DNA of 64,000 nt from Macrobrachium rosenbergii (GCF_040412425.1 NC_089795.1:83698663-83762662); one strand, 5' to 3'. Numbered from the stretch's first letter, positions 50,171 through 62,848 are shown. Numbers and translations are program-made. Notes: generated by a model not told the origin, from the sequence alone.

Positions 50171-50486
50171 ACCCCGTTTTGGGGGGTGGCGCCATCAATG
50201 CACCTCACTCGGTGCATTGTGGGCATTACTTAAGGTTCTTTGCAGCGTCCCTTCGGCCCCTAGCTGCAACCCCTTCCATTCCTTTTTACTGCACTGCCGT
50301 TCATATTACCTTTCTTCCATCTAACTTTCCAGCCTCTCCTAACAACAGTTTCGTAGTGCAACTTAGAGGTTTTACTCGTGTTACGCCTTTCAAACCTTTT
50401 CATTGTCAATTTCCGTTTCAGGGCTGAATGACCTCATAGGTCCCAGCGTTTGGCCTAAATTATATATTCCAGTTCCAATTCCAGTT
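50171..50486 (+). repeat. Rep A, full-length (copy 9)
   Basis: It has the head hairpin (TGCACCTCACTCGGTGCA) and all later blocks. The tail is (CCAATT)-like rather than ATTCT. Confidence 0.85.
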
Positions 50487-51339
50487 AAAGAATAAGAAAT
50501 ATTTAATATTTCCAAAAGTCTATTCGTAGTTCGTTGGGGCTTCTTATATCTATCGGAGTGACGATAACACTCGCTTCGGTATTTTTGTTCTGCGCAAGTG
50601 CTGTGTGAAATGCGCAGCGGTTGTCGTCTGTACAGAAGCTGTTCATTGGCGTTAATTATGGCTTATCCCGTTCGTCTCTTGAGTTGTAAGTCTTTAATGT
50701 TGTTGTTTTTGTTGTTTTAACCAAGCATTCAACGTTTTTTTGTTACCTTACCCTTTGCGTCATAGGGCGTTGGAGATGATGATGATGATGACGATGATAT
50801 TAAGTCTTCTCGCTTCCCCCATTATCCCTGTATTCCTTGAAATTGGTTTATTTTCGTGTGTTTCTTTTGTCTTGTAGCCTGTGGTATCTTTGTGTTAAAT
50901 TACAAAAGAAGATTTCGGTGATATTTACAATTTTTTTCATCTTTTTTTTTACGAAGCCAAATCAGAGCAGGGCGAAAGTCTGTTCTCTCTGTTTCTATAC
51001 ATATTTCTTGTTTTTTATGCAAACGTCAAGAAATAAGGAACGCAGACGCCCTAGAAGCAAGCATGTATGGCAATTTCCCCTTTGCTTGCAATTATGTACA
51101 CAGTCGCACTGACAAAAAAACTCGAGCATAGATACGTGTGAAGCACATTCAGCTGGCATTTAAATTGTTCATTCTGTCGACAAAATTTTCTCTCGATAAG
51201 AACACGCGCAGCTTGTGAAAAGAACATACAGTTATAATTTCATCCTTTACCTGTAACCATCATTCTCGCTTCATATTTTACTGATTGTATAATTTCGCTA
51301 GTTTTTTTTCAACACTGTGGAAACCCTCCAGTAGGCTGG
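50487..51339. other. Gene-free DNA
   Basis: It includes a short GAT run at about 50775-50796. No gene is supported. Confidence 0.5.
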
Positions 51340-51630
51340 CCCCGTCGGTGGGTAGTGCCGCCAGTGCACCCCATGCGGTGCACTGTAGGCATTACTGAAG
51401 GTTCTTTGCTGCAACCCGTCACTCCTATTGCTGCACCTCCGTTCATAATCTCTGTCTTCCACCTTACTTTCCACCGTCTCCTAACAATTGTTTTATAGTG
51501 CAACTGCGAAGTTTTCCTCCTGTTACACCTTTCAAACCTTTTTACTGCTAATTTCCGTTTCAGCGCTGAATGACCTCACAGGTCCCAGCGCTTTGCCTTT
51601 GGCCTAAATTCTACATTCTATTCTATTCTA
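51340..51630 (+). repeat. Rep A with an internal deletion (copy 10)
   Basis: A head-to-tail copy missing about 30 bp around the CTTCGGCCCCTAGCTGC region. It ends in an (ATTCT)n tail. Confidence 0.85.
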
Positions 51631-52024
51631 CCGGTTCTCAGCAAGTCTTTCGTCAGGTAATTACTTCAAACGCCTATTGAAATGGGTACATGTTCTAATA
51701 ATCTGTCAAAAAAAGCGCTCAAAGCAAAAAACATAAAGTTCGGGCCCACCGAACGTCACAGTCTATCTCTGGTGACGGTTATTGCATTCTGGAAGACTCT
51801 GCGATGATTCAGCGAAATGGCAACTGCGCTGTTCTTTTTGACCCTGGCTGCCACCGCTACAGTTTTTAGCTACCGAGTAGCTATTATCGCTGCTTCGGGC
51901 AACAGAAGCGGACTGAGGTTTTTAATTGGAGCGCTCCCATCTGCCTGTCTGTACCCTGGAACGGAACTCTCGTTTTTGAACAAGACTGGTAATGACATGC
52001 TACAAGACTTGTATATAAATGTAA

Positions 52025-52100
<76 letters not shown>

Positions 52101-52158
52101 TATATATATATGTATATACATATATATTAGTATGCACATTCCCAAGGTTAACTTATAA

Positions 52159-52254
<96 letters not shown>
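52025..52254. repeat. (AT)n arrays with a (GT)n end
   Basis: AT arrays at about 52025-52131 and 52158-52219, the second followed by about 18 GT units to 52254. Confidence 0.95.
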
Positions 52255-52257
<3 letters not shown>

Positions 52258-52474
52258 AATAAATAAATACACATATATTATGTGTTTCAGATCCCAGTGA
52301 CTGATTCAGACGGGACCTTGTCGTTGCTCTGTTTAAACAGATTCTCATATATTTCTTCCGTATTTATTTATGTAATAGCTTCTGTCGACAGATAGGTTAT
52401 CTAACAGTGTTGCTGCAAGAAAACACAATCTCCCGTCTATCTCACGAGTTGGGGGGTGGGGGATGGGCGCCGCA

Positions 52475-52484
<10 letters not shown>

Positions 52485-52507
<23 letters not shown>
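52485..52507. repeat. (CA)n microsatellite
   Basis: A short CA array directly left of the palindrome at 52513-52600. Confidence 0.9.
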
Positions 52508-52512
52508 GTGTT

Positions 52513-52600
52513 TATATAAATAAAGACAAAATCCAAGAAGGAAAGAGAAACAACTCCGTTGTTTCTCTTTCCTTCGTGGATTTTGTCTTATTTATATATA
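52513..52600. repeat. Near-perfect palindrome, about 40-bp arms, 4-nt centre
   Basis: The left arm (52513-52554) is the reverse complement of the right arm (52559-52600) with two or three differences. The centre is TCCG. The right arm reads TTGTTTCTCTTTCCTTCGTG then GATTTTGTC. Both ends run into simple repeats (CA on the left; TATA then CA/AT on the right). Confidence 0.9.
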
Positions 52601-52644
52601 CATCACGTTCCATATTTTCGTGATTCAGTTATACATATATATAT

Positions 52645-52751
<107 letters not shown>

Positions 52752-53386
52752 AATGAGAGTTTGTTGAATATGTATTATTCTTAGGTATTTGTGTACAAGC
52801 CATTCTTATATCAAACATTTCTGATCTATTACGTGTACTGTTCTGAAACATTACGTTTGAATTAATAAAGGAAAAAGAAGAATATGGTTATCTCATATCA
52901 TGACCTACCTCACAAAACCAGCGTAGACAAGAGAGAACTTACATAACGAGTTGAGCGACAATTATGTTTCTTGCCCTGCGTCTCCATCAGAGAGGTCTCC
53001 ACCCTATAGAATAGTCGCAGCGAGCATAATTTGCTTCGTAATCCAAGATAGTGTGACCATCATTAAAATGCTACGAGAGCAAACAGCAGTCACGAGTATA
53101 ATTTGTTGAAAAGAATGAGGATGGCTTTAAGATCGTGAAGTATATCACATTCCAGACGAATGGTCATTACCCTCACAAACTTACATAAACACACAACGTA
53201 ATGGCGCATCGTACCGTACGAAGGTCAGCCAATACCAATGAGAGATATAGAGGCGCTTTCAGCATAATGCAAGACCCGCACCTTAACGCCAGTATTCAGC
53301 CAGCCTCATAGCCGTGACGCAAGACAGCCAAGAGAGAATACGAGTACAGTCGATAGACTCGAGCGTTGTAGACCGAAGTTGTTCAA

Positions 53387-53392
53387 TCAGTT
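53387..53392 (+). promoter_or_regulatory. Core promoter: initiator with a downstream element
   Basis: TCAGTT at 53387-53392 fits the arthropod initiator consensus (TCAKTY) with +1 at the A, 53389. At +28 to +31 (53416-53419) the sequence is AGAC, matching the start of the downstream promoter element (RGWC). No TATA box is seen at -30. The exact Inr-to-DPE spacing makes this more than a random match. Confidence 0.5.
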
Positions 53393-53491
53393 CGTGTTGA
53401 GCCGTCAGTGAGCGAAGACTGAGTAGCACTTACTCTGACTTAATAGTAGCTCGTGGACAGTGTTTCCATAGTTACTTCGTCTCTCACCACC
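53389..53491 (+). other. Predicted 5' UTR of the plus-strand gene
   Basis: 103 bases from the predicted start site to the ATG. It has no upstream ATG, which helps the choice of start codon. Confidence 0.45.
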
Positions 53492-53542
53492 ATGGCCCCT
53501 GGACCTACCGGATGTCTGAGCAGAGATGCCCCTGATATTGAG
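53492..53542 (+). CDS. First coding exon of an unrecognised gene (17 codons)
   Basis: The start ATG sits in an excellent context (CTCACCACCATGG). The 17 codons read MAPGPTGCLSRDAPDIE and stop at a donor, GAG then GTAAAG, in phase 0. The short Pro/Gly-rich opening shows no signal peptide or membrane segment and no family I know. An initiator and downstream element about 100 bp upstream support a real first exon. The rest of the protein must come from later exons, which I cannot assign with confidence; candidates in the right phase start at 56287 and 56982. The gene may also continue past the window. It is sure only to the extent that the promoter, start context and donor agree. Confidence 0.5.
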
Positions 53543-54557
53543 GTAAAGTTTATAGCTGATAGTAACATTTATGTATAGGCTATAGGACTTTTCCATTACG
53601 TGTTGACCAACTCATAACAACTGCGAACCACCGTGATTCTTTTTGTGAACGACGATAGGAAGATAAGAGTGTTATGCGTGATTTTATCGGACATAAATAG
53701 TTGGTTTTAGGATAATTCCAAAAGGTGTTCACTGTTTTGTTTAGCTATACTACAATCGATGCGCACCTTGCTGTAATGGCAAGTAGAATAAGCCTAAGGA
53801 GAGATGTCGTCAATGAGTTATTACAGTATGAATTGCATATGATTTCGATTCAGGATATGTAATGCGTATCGTAGGCCATAATAACCTACGCTAGCACAGT
53901 TTCAAGTAATGTTATTGTAGAATCTTAAGGTGCAATGCTTGGTTCAAGTCTTTTGCGAATTACGATAGCTGTTAATTTCATGAGCGAAATCTGTGTTTAG
54001 TATTCTCTATTTTTTCAAGTAATGAGTGGAATCTTTCAAGTTTAATTATTAAGTTTTGGTAGATATACCTTTGCCTTTTCACGCAATATCTGAATCATTG
54101 AGTGAATGTATTAGAAAAAGAAAATAAGGAAGGTTGGAAAGAAAAACTGGGCGCCTCTTAGCCCCAGGATTTGGTTAGTAAGTGTTTATATCTCAGGCGC
54201 TTTGGAAGATCAGCAATTTATCTCGTGTGACATATTTGCTCATTAGTCAGAACCTGACGTAATATCGTTTCGAATGTTAAAATTCCACACCTGTATCTTT
54301 CAGTTTTTGATGATTGATTCCCATGGTCGACCAGGTGGGGAAAGAAATAACGCTTTGTATACTGCAACTAATACTGTATGCTAATTAAAGTAGACGGCCT
54401 TACGAAGAACGAAGATGCCGTTTATTATTAATATAATTTGTCGACCACACAATATAGAAATGTAATACTAGCACATCGCAGTAGGTAGATACGATACATA
54501 CCGGGTTATTACCATGGAGCCAACCCATTGTGCAGTCACGGACAATTCCTTGTGTAA

Positions 54558-54560
<3 letters not shown>

Positions 54561-54626
<66 letters not shown>
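54561..54626. repeat. (CT)n microsatellite
   Basis: A CT array of about 66 bp in the presumed intron. Confidence 0.95.
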
Positions 54627-54632
<6 letters not shown>

Positions 54633-54988
54633 TTTTAGTCCTTGCCTTACCCTCATTTTTAAATGTATGTTGATGTTATTTAAAGTCGTTGCCATTCGTG
54701 TACGATTGTTTTTATGTGGTAATTTATTCGCGTAACCCATACAGGTTCTAACTCACGTAGCCTATAACGGTTCTCGGGATGATGTGTGTTGCCTGTGAAT
54801 TTAGAATCCAGCCAGAAAGAAACATAATTGTTTAAAGTTGCCTCGGATACGAAGGAACTTCCGTGCCAAATTAGTGTAATTGCAAGTACTCGATTTGAGT
54901 AAACATTCGTGTGGAACAAGTCGAAAACACCATTTACCTGCAAAGCATTATTCCACGTGAAGGAGACCCAGTTGTGAAATAACAGCGA

Positions 54989-54994
54989 AGAGAG

Positions 54995-55033
<39 letters not shown>
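54989..55033. repeat. (GA)n microsatellite
   Basis: A GA array of about 45 bp with one interruption. Confidence 0.95.
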
Positions 55034-55646
55034 CTTGGTCTTCCCTGATGCATTGTCTGCAGAGTCCCTTATCAAATGCTTCGCTGCCCAGGTCTAGGCT
55101 CCTTCGTAGCTCTTTCCATTTGACTAAATTTCATTCAAGGTCACTTAATCATGAGAGGTTTAGTTTCTGATGTAGGCGTAATAAGCTGGGGGCTCAAATG
55201 TACCTTAGACATTATCTATAAAAAATTGGGAAAAGGAGTAACACAAAGTGATCGACCATAAGTGATGTCATGACGTAGATAAATAAGTCGTAAAAAAAAA
55301 TTCGGTATTTCACCATCTTCATTCTCTTGTGGGTGGGTAATAAAGGCTCATTGAAGTCAAATGCTGGTGTTCGTTTTGGTTGTATGTTATTTAGTATTGC
55401 TTTAATGCTGATTTGAAGGCTTTGCCAAATGGTAATCGAGCAGAAATAGACTCAGAAATAATTCATTACTTATTATTGAAAAATTAAGCAAGTTTGTAAA
55501 GAGATTTCAGTTGTAGCACCGTGAAAATAGTTTGGGGATAAAACGCCCAATATGTCTCCAAACTCGAATCGGTGGCTTTAAATACCCCAGCTGAAACCGG
55601 TCTTGTAAAGGCCCGACCACAGCATCTAGATATGTAACCAGCTTAG

Positions 55647-55648
<2 letters not shown>

Positions 55649-55695
<47 letters not shown>
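55649..55695. repeat. (CT)n microsatellite
   Basis: A CT array of about 47 bp. Confidence 0.95.
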
Positions 55696-55701
<6 letters not shown>

Positions 55702-56150
55702 AGCTTAGATACCATTTTTTCTCGGGTAGTTTTACTGTAATACGTACAACACGTCTTGTTATTCGCCGAAGAAAGCATAATGTGGCAAGCTACATAAATA
55801 AGCAACACGGTCTGGGTCTAATCAGACATATAAAATGGATAAAAACGGACGATAATAGCTCCAGTACAAAGGGCGTCCCCAATGGTAGCATTGTCCCGCC
55901 ACTCTTGTTATTTAAGAGCTCAAGGTTACCACGCACGCAGTGAGTTGAGGAGATATGGGAGTACCGTATCATTGCACTATCGAAGGAAAAACATTGTGAC
56001 TGGCTTTAACGATAGTTGTTCGTTATGTGCTGATCATGTTTGGTTGATAAGTTTAGGAAGTAGAGTGGAAATTGGAATGATAAAGTGAATTTTAGGCGAA
56101 TTGCATCTTATGTAGACGTGACGGGGAACCATGATCCTTATTATCAAAAT

Positions 56151-56152
<2 letters not shown>

Positions 56153-56184
<32 letters not shown>
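56153..56184. repeat. (CT)n microsatellite
   Basis: A CT array of about 32 bp. Confidence 0.95.
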
Positions 56185-56187
<3 letters not shown>

Positions 56188-56286
56188 AAAGGAATGGAAA
56201 ACACTGATATTTGTAATAGCAGTATTGTTATTCTTTTTTTAAACTTTCGACGTGACTGAATCGAAAAATAAGTTGATATATTGCAG

Positions 56287-56511
56287 GCACCTGGAGCGTC
56301 TTATATTACCAATTATAATGCTCTTGATGGCGCAGAATCTTTGTACGACCTCAGTGTTAATTTTTTGTGTGTGCGTTTTACATTAAACGAAGAAAATTAT
56401 AGAACTTGCTCTTTTTTTCAGCTTATGAGACTACCGACTGTATCTTGTCAAATAAAACGGCAATGCCTCTTTCGTAGTAATATCATTGGGAAAAAATATT
56501 TTCTTCATTGA
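56287..56511 (+). CDS. Low-confidence candidate second exon (alternative 1)
   Basis: After TTGCAG at 56281-56286 the frame is open in phase 0, so it could follow the exon at 53492-53542. It starts APGASYITNYNALDGAESLY and then becomes less protein-like. The stop lies at about 56509-56511, and an earlier donor could end the exon. The pyrimidine tract is weak and no family is recognised. It may be chance. Confidence 0.15.
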   Translation, partial: APGASYITNYNALDGAESLYDLSVNFLCVRFTLNEENYRTCSFFQLMRLPTVSCQIKRQCLFRSNIIGKKYFLH

Positions 56512-56981
56512 TAAGACATTATTATTATTTTTATTCGGAAGATGAAACCTATTCATGTAGAACAAGCCCACAGGGGCCATTGACTTAAAATTCAAACTTC
56601 CCAAAAAAAAAAAAAAATATGGTGTTCATTGAGAAGAAGTAAGAGGTGGTAAAACGAAATAGCCTACAGACATGTAGCCAGCGCTAGATGATTATTATAA
56701 ATATGTATGGAACAGATATGGTTTAGCTTCATGTCGAGAGAAGGCTAAAGTCAGTTTCCTTTGAGAACGTCCCTTCAGCACACAGTAGGCCTACAAGTTT
56801 TCATATGGTCACATAGTTTGAAATTTCTTTTACTTTGATTTGCCCCAGCCTTCACCCATTATTTAAGAACTAATATATCAAGCCACTTCTGTGCCAGTCT
56901 AGAGCTGTGACTCGCCTAACTGGTTAGACTACATTATAATTAGAACATGGTACTAGTCTGAAATTCGCTTCTACGCTTCAG

Positions 56982-57185
56982 GAGGTGGCACATTTGAGGA
57001 GGCTTCTTCCTGAAGTTGCTGGCAGGTTCAAGTCTAGTCCTATGAGAGTCGCCTTGACAACTTTTTGCTGGTTCGTCCGGGATATATCTTTTGGAATTTT
57101 GTTGTTTACCGAGATGCGATTTGCATCAGACATCCAAGCTAGCCGTATGCTAACTCGGGCTCTTGCTCGGAAGAGAAACAGATAA
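56982..57185 (+). CDS. Low-confidence candidate second exon (alternative 2)
   Basis: After a good acceptor (TTCGCTTCTACGCTTCAG, ending at 56981) the frame is open in phase 0 for 67 codons to a TAA at 57183-57185. The peptide is basic (EVAHLRRLLPEVAGRFKSSP at the start, LARKRNR at the end) with a hydrophobic centre around SFGILLF. Joined to the exon at 53492-53542 it would give an 84-residue protein. I do not recognise the family, and no conservation can be judged here. Confidence 0.2.
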   Translation, partial: EVAHLRRLLPEVAGRFKSSPMRVALTTFCWFVRDISFGILLFTEMRFASDIQASRMLTRALARKRNR

Positions 57186-59176
57186 GGAAGCCTCAATAAT
57201 GACAGGATTCTGTTGCGAAAGCAAAGATGTTAACCATATTTTTATTAATTAAAAAAATATATTGCTTCTCTTTTTTACACTTTTTAACGTGGTAAACTCG
57301 TAAATGTTTCATTTTTAGACCATTTTCGCTGAATCCCCTTTATGGTTGCAAAATGATGTTCAGCTAGTGTACATGAAATTTATGTCAGTAGCTCTCCCGA
57401 ACACGGTACTGTAATGCGTTAAACTTAATCAGTTTGGGTATGGGCACAAGATATAAGCAAAAAAATTAAGCCTTTGCATGACAGGAATTCATGACTTAAA
57501 ATGTAGTACTAGGCTGGGTCAAATAATTTGTGCTAATTTTTCAGTCTGTTTCTGTCGCACAAGTGTTTGAAGGCTTTATAAAACTTTATTAGTGATCTCT
57601 TATCGTACTTTAACTTCTCATAGTACTATCACATAGTACTATTCACATTCATTAGACAAGAGTTAAGAACGATAGCGATGGTGGTAACATTAACGATAGT
57701 GATGGCGAAAACTATGAAATATAGCAGAGTGGAAAAAGCTGAATTAGCTCAAAGTGATAGTGTTTGTAATGATAACGACAAGCGGAGATATCGAGTTTAT
57801 TTATTTTTTATCTCAGCACTCTGGAAAAAAAAGTAATTTTATCTCTTATCACGTTATCAACCATCATTTTTCACTTTTACTTCTCTTTGGATCAGTGATG
57901 GAAGAATCATACGAGTCACAGTGGAGATAATATCGATAAAACGCTAGACCTCACTAGAGAGAGAGAGATAGAGAGATAGATTAGGACGGTCCAGATCTCG
58001 AATAACATCACAAACCGAGCTTGTGGTTACCGCCCCTACTGAAGATTTTGAAACCCGCCTCTCTCTAGGACTGACATCCAGACTTTCCTGATAATTACCG
58101 GCTACGCCTTATGGTTTTTCTTTTTTATATTCTTGGAAGGGCTTGGCATAAGGGTCTACCAGCCAAGCTCTTTACCAATGAATTTTCTCCAAGCAATTTG
58201 TTATTATTTTCGAGTTTCTTATACATTATGGCTTTTGTGTACGTGTTTTGTCCCGTTCTCCGTTATTAGCAGTTTCTGGGAGGCTCTGTGCTACCCCACA
58301 TTATGTTTTCTGGTTTCGTCAGTGATTCTCATCATATTTCTTGGCCAGCAAACTCAAATGTAGACGAGTTTACATTTTTCAAGGTTTTTTTTTTTTCATT
58401 TTAGTAGTTTTCTTGTGCCGCTCGTTTGCAGTCTTGTTTCAAACGGTCTGTGCAGTTCTGGAAAGTAATCTAACGACTCCGTTTAAAGGGTAGGAAGGTT
58501 GTAGGGTACTTACTTGGAAACTGGCACAAGCCAGTGAAAAGAAGTGTGAGAAGTGCTCACATGACTCAGTCCCTCTTCTGAAAAACTCCCGCAGCCCCGC
58601 ACAGAAGTTAACATGTCGTTTTATAAATGTTTGCTATGATGTATTGAGAATTTACGTGCCCATTCTGTTTTCTATATTTTTGTCTTTGATAAAGTTATAT
58701 CGAGGCATTTGCTTTCATCAATCCAAGCATTGACCCAACTTGATTTTATCGAAGCATTTTTTATTTTTAACTTTATTTTCCTCCTGTCGTGTAATAATAG
58801 TTTTGATTGGGATATATATAGTCTTCAGAAAACATTTTTCTTATTTGGCATCGCACTTCTGTATTTGTATTCTCAGTCACAAAGTGTGATATTGATAGCA
58901 GTAATGGTGAATACAGAATTCACTAACTAGTAAATTTACCATCAGTCCATATACTTATATACTAAAATTCACTCTTTACTGTGCGTTCAATGTTTAAAGT
59001 AACGATATAAAATTGAAGTCATATCTGAGTATCGTGGCAGGTTTAAATCTCAGTGGTGAAGTAAAGATTACTGTACATCAAGGCCACAGATCTATTTTTA
59101 AAACTACTTCGAGCACAGAGAGTGTGAGATTATGAATGTTCTAGTACTCGTATGAGTGTATTCATATCAGTCCTCT
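57186..59176. other. Gene-free DNA
   Basis: A hydrophobic 76-codon open frame at 58133-58363 and a 73-codon one at 58709-58930 lie in T-rich DNA. They have no recognisable domain and are not called. Confidence 0.45.
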
Positions 59177-59488
59177 CCGTGGGGGGTTAGTGCCGTCAGT
59201 GCACCTCATGCGGAGCACTGTAGGCATTAGCTACTTAAGGTTCTTTGCAGCGCCCCTTCGGCCGCTAGCTGCAACCCCTTTCATTCCTTTTACTGTACTT
59301 CCATTCATAGTCTCTTTCTTCCATCTTTCTTTTCATCCTCTCGTAACGATTGTTTCATAGTGCAACTGCGAGATTTTCCTCCAGTTACACCTTTCAGTCC
59401 TTTCTACTGTCAGTTTCCCTTTCAGCGCTGAATGACCTCATAGGTCCCAACGCTTGGCTTTGGGCCAAAATTCTATTTTCCATTCCAT
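59177..59488 (+). repeat. Rep A, full-length (copy 11)
   Basis: A complete copy with the head hairpin (GTGCACCTCATGCGGAGCAC, one mismatch), a 4-bp insertion at the ACTTAAGG block and the usual 3' end. Confidence 0.9.
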
Positions 59489-59569
59489 ATCAGTCCTGCC
59501 ATATGGGGTTCGGTCAGATTAATCTTTTGATCTGATGTGGGACGTCTTTGAAAAGCAGAGAATCGCATT

Positions 59570-59850
59570 TTCATAACTCAGTGGCTGATGTCCTAGATTT
59601 TAAGGACCGGAGCGCAGCGCAATTTAGAGTTGAGCTCCCACCAGCTTAAGAGCAGTTGCGTAATAAGATGTTGATGTCTTTTAAATTTCAAGTGCAGAAG
59701 CATAATTTAGAGGTCGGATTCCTAAATTTCAAGTGCAGCTGTATAATTCAATTCTTGATGTCCCAGGTATTATGCTCGGTTATATAATTCAGAGGTTGTT
59801 ATCTAAGTTTGAAGTGCAGTTGCAAAATTCAGTGGTTGGTTTTCGAAAAT
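59570..59850. repeat. Diverged tandem repeat, period about 40-45 bp
   Basis: AAATTTCAAGTGCAG, then TATAATTCA.AGGTTGATGTC-like phrases recur at about 59605, 59685, 59727, 59770 and 59808, with many substitutions. I estimate six decayed units. Confidence 0.6.
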
Positions 59851-60017
59851 ATTCGCTCGCGTCCTGACGTTTCGTTCTAAGGAATATTGAAGAAGTTTTT
59901 TCCAACTGTCCCACAGGGGCAGATTGCAGTCTGAACGAACAAGCCCTCTTGAAGTATATATATCAACAGAAATTTATGCCGTTTTTGCCGGTGCTTTGGG
60001 TCCCTCAGTGAAACACC

Positions 60018-60305
60018 TCCGTAGGGGGCTAGTGCTCTAGGCATGACTTAAAGGTCTTTGCAGCGTCCCTTCGGCCCTCAGCAGCAACCCCTTTCATTCC
60101 TTTTACTGTACCTCCGTTCATATTTTCTTTCTTCCATCATACTTTCCACCCTCTCCTAACAATTGATTCATAGTGCAACTGCGAGGTTCTCCTCCTATTA
60201 CACCTTTCAGACCTTTTTACTGTCAATTTCCGTTTTAGTGCTGAATGACTTTTTAGGTCCCAGCGCTTGGCCTCTGGCCTAAATTCTATATTCTATTCTA
60301 TTCTG
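60018..60305 (+). repeat. Rep A lacking its head hairpin (copy 12)
   Basis: It starts TCCGTAGGGGGCTAGTGC and skips directly to TCTAGGCATGACTTAAAGG, so the head GTGCAC hairpin is deleted. The rest is standard, with an ATTCT-type tail. Confidence 0.85.
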
Positions 60306-60907
60306 TTTTCACTGAAACACTGTCGATAGAATCTTCAGCCATAGGTACATTTATTGCTGCTTGATAGATTATGGAAGTTAATCATTGTACTTAATTACTT
60401 GGAATCTACAAGACCATTTTCGTGGCTACTCATGTCGATGTTTATTCATTCTTACGATAAAAAGGTACACATTCGTACTATTTATTCACATAATTCCTTA
60501 AAAATTACCGAAATGTTACCTGATTTGATCAGTTCTTACGGAAAGTGCAGAGGCTTCTTATTGAAAATCATTTAGCTGAACATGTCAGACCAGATTCCAA
60601 AATAGCATTCAGTGACCTTCAGCTCTTCTTAATTGTTCTTCTTGTTCTTCTTACTTGTTCTTCTACTCAGGCTGAACGACGGTTCAGTTCTATTTGAGTC
60701 GGTATAATAATGTTATGCTCCGTCAGATATCGTCAGTAAAATGTTGTATAGTGCAGTTGATTGCATTTACAAGTATTGCGCGTTTTTTCTTGACTGGTTG
60801 ACCTGACGGCAGGTTACAGTATCTGAATACCGATCAGCCAATCAGTCACTTGACTGAAGTCGTATTAAAGGATTTCGCAACGGTTTAAGTCATGTGTATA
60901 AAAATGT

Positions 60908-60915
<8 letters not shown>
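60306..60915. other. Gene-free DNA
   Basis: It includes a small TTCTTCTTG-rich patch at 60626-60665. No gene is supported. Confidence 0.5.
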
Positions 60916-61680
<765 letters not shown>

Positions 61681-61700
61681 TATACCTGGCTGTGGATGGT

Positions 61701-61701
<1 letters not shown>

Positions 61702-61779
<78 letters not shown>
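61702..61779. repeat. (AT)n microsatellite
   Basis: A perfect AT array of about 78 bp on the right side of the foldback pair. Confidence 0.95.
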
Positions 61780-61780
<1 letters not shown>

Positions 61781-62174
61781 CTTCTTACCTGTTTATTGTG
61801 CTGGTGTTCACAGATATCCCCGTTCGGGTTCTGGTGTTATTAATAAACTTCCTATCTGCTATATGTTATTGTTGTGAACGCGACGAGATAAGATTAGATA
61901 TAACCAATGCCCAGAGGTCATTCTTGCGGTCACGGGAGAATCTGCTGTCGTCTGTAATTCCTACAGATTTGCTTAGGTTATTTGATTAGGTTATTTTTTT
62001 TTGTCTTTATTTGTTGTACTGACTAGTGTTCTTGTTTATTTAGCCTATGTTATTTTTTTGTGTTTTTTTTTAACATAGGGACATTTCTTTTCTGTGGAAA
62101 GTTGATTTGGACTTCGATGACATTGTAGAATTATTATCCCTGAGCTTGTGTTCATTTTTAATAATAATAATAAT
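61780..62174. other. Gene-free DNA
   Basis: T-rich runs near 61990-62080 and a short (ATA)n patch at 62161-62174. No gene is seen. Confidence 0.5.
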
Positions 62175-62848
62175 GGAAAGAGAAACCCACAAGATTCCTG
62201 TGTATAACTTGTTTACTTGTAAATATTTACATATTACCTGAATCTCGAGTACTTTCTAGTCCTGACTGTGACCCTTTTTCAAGGGATGTGAAGGTGGTCA
62301 GGCTGGCCCAAGGCCCAGCAATCTTCTAGAGCTACTTCTCCCTGTGCTGTCATTTATGTGATGGCTGTCCTAGTTTCCAATCTCTTGAGAGTTGTTAATC
62401 CCCTCCGTCGGTCTGATATCCTGATCTGATGGTCAGTGGGACTAACCCTTGTGGTAAGTGAGTGGTCACCATCGGTCTGTTGGGCAGGAGACCTCTAACC
62501 TCCAGGTCAGAAGGGTCGATCTTAGCTTCTTTTAATACTAAAGCTCAGCTTATGGGATCATCTGAGGTAAATCCCTTGTTTCCTTCTATCACTTTAATCT
62601 CACTGGTGAGTGCCCCTTCCACTATAGCACTCCCCTGTGAGTTGAGCTGTACTGGCCTTCTGTGTTCATCGATTCTAGTCCTTATTCCCCTACCTGTTTC
62701 ACCCACATATTTGTCTCCACAATTGTTGCAATTAATTATGTATACCTGCCCTATATCATCTGCATGACTGTCTTCTCCTTCCAATTTATTTTTACATACT
62801 TTGTTTTTTACGGTGTTGTCAAAGGCATAAACAAATTTATATTGATAT
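62175..62848 (-). mobile_element. Penelope-like retroelement, 5'-truncated left copy with GIY-YIG domain
   Basis: On the minus strand the copy opens with a linker (YKFVYAFDNTVKNKVCKNK, 62848-62792) and continues into a GIY-YIG endonuclease domain. The key parts are VYII then NCNNC (paired Cys), KYVGETGRG, and RIDEHRR, ending at a TGA at 62545-62547. In Penelope-like elements this endonuclease nicks target DNA for reverse transcription. The frame is open through the remaining domain. Compared with the right copy it lacks about 28 residues between EHRR and VEGAL. About 370 bp of 3' non-coding sequence follows, down to 62175. The reverse transcriptase part is missing, so the copy is dead. Confidence 0.75.

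Noticed and set aside
54468..54740. Arg-Glu and Leu-Ser repeat frames
   Set aside because: Translations of (CT)n/(GA)n microsatellites; the same applies at 55507-55698 and 54680-55075.
58133..58363. Hydrophobic 76-codon frame, possible membrane exon
   Set aside because: T-rich composition explains it; no family recognised and no exon phase fits clearly.
62462..62767. 101-codon plus-strand open frame
   Set aside because: Antisense of the Penelope-like GIY-YIG coding region on the minus strand.
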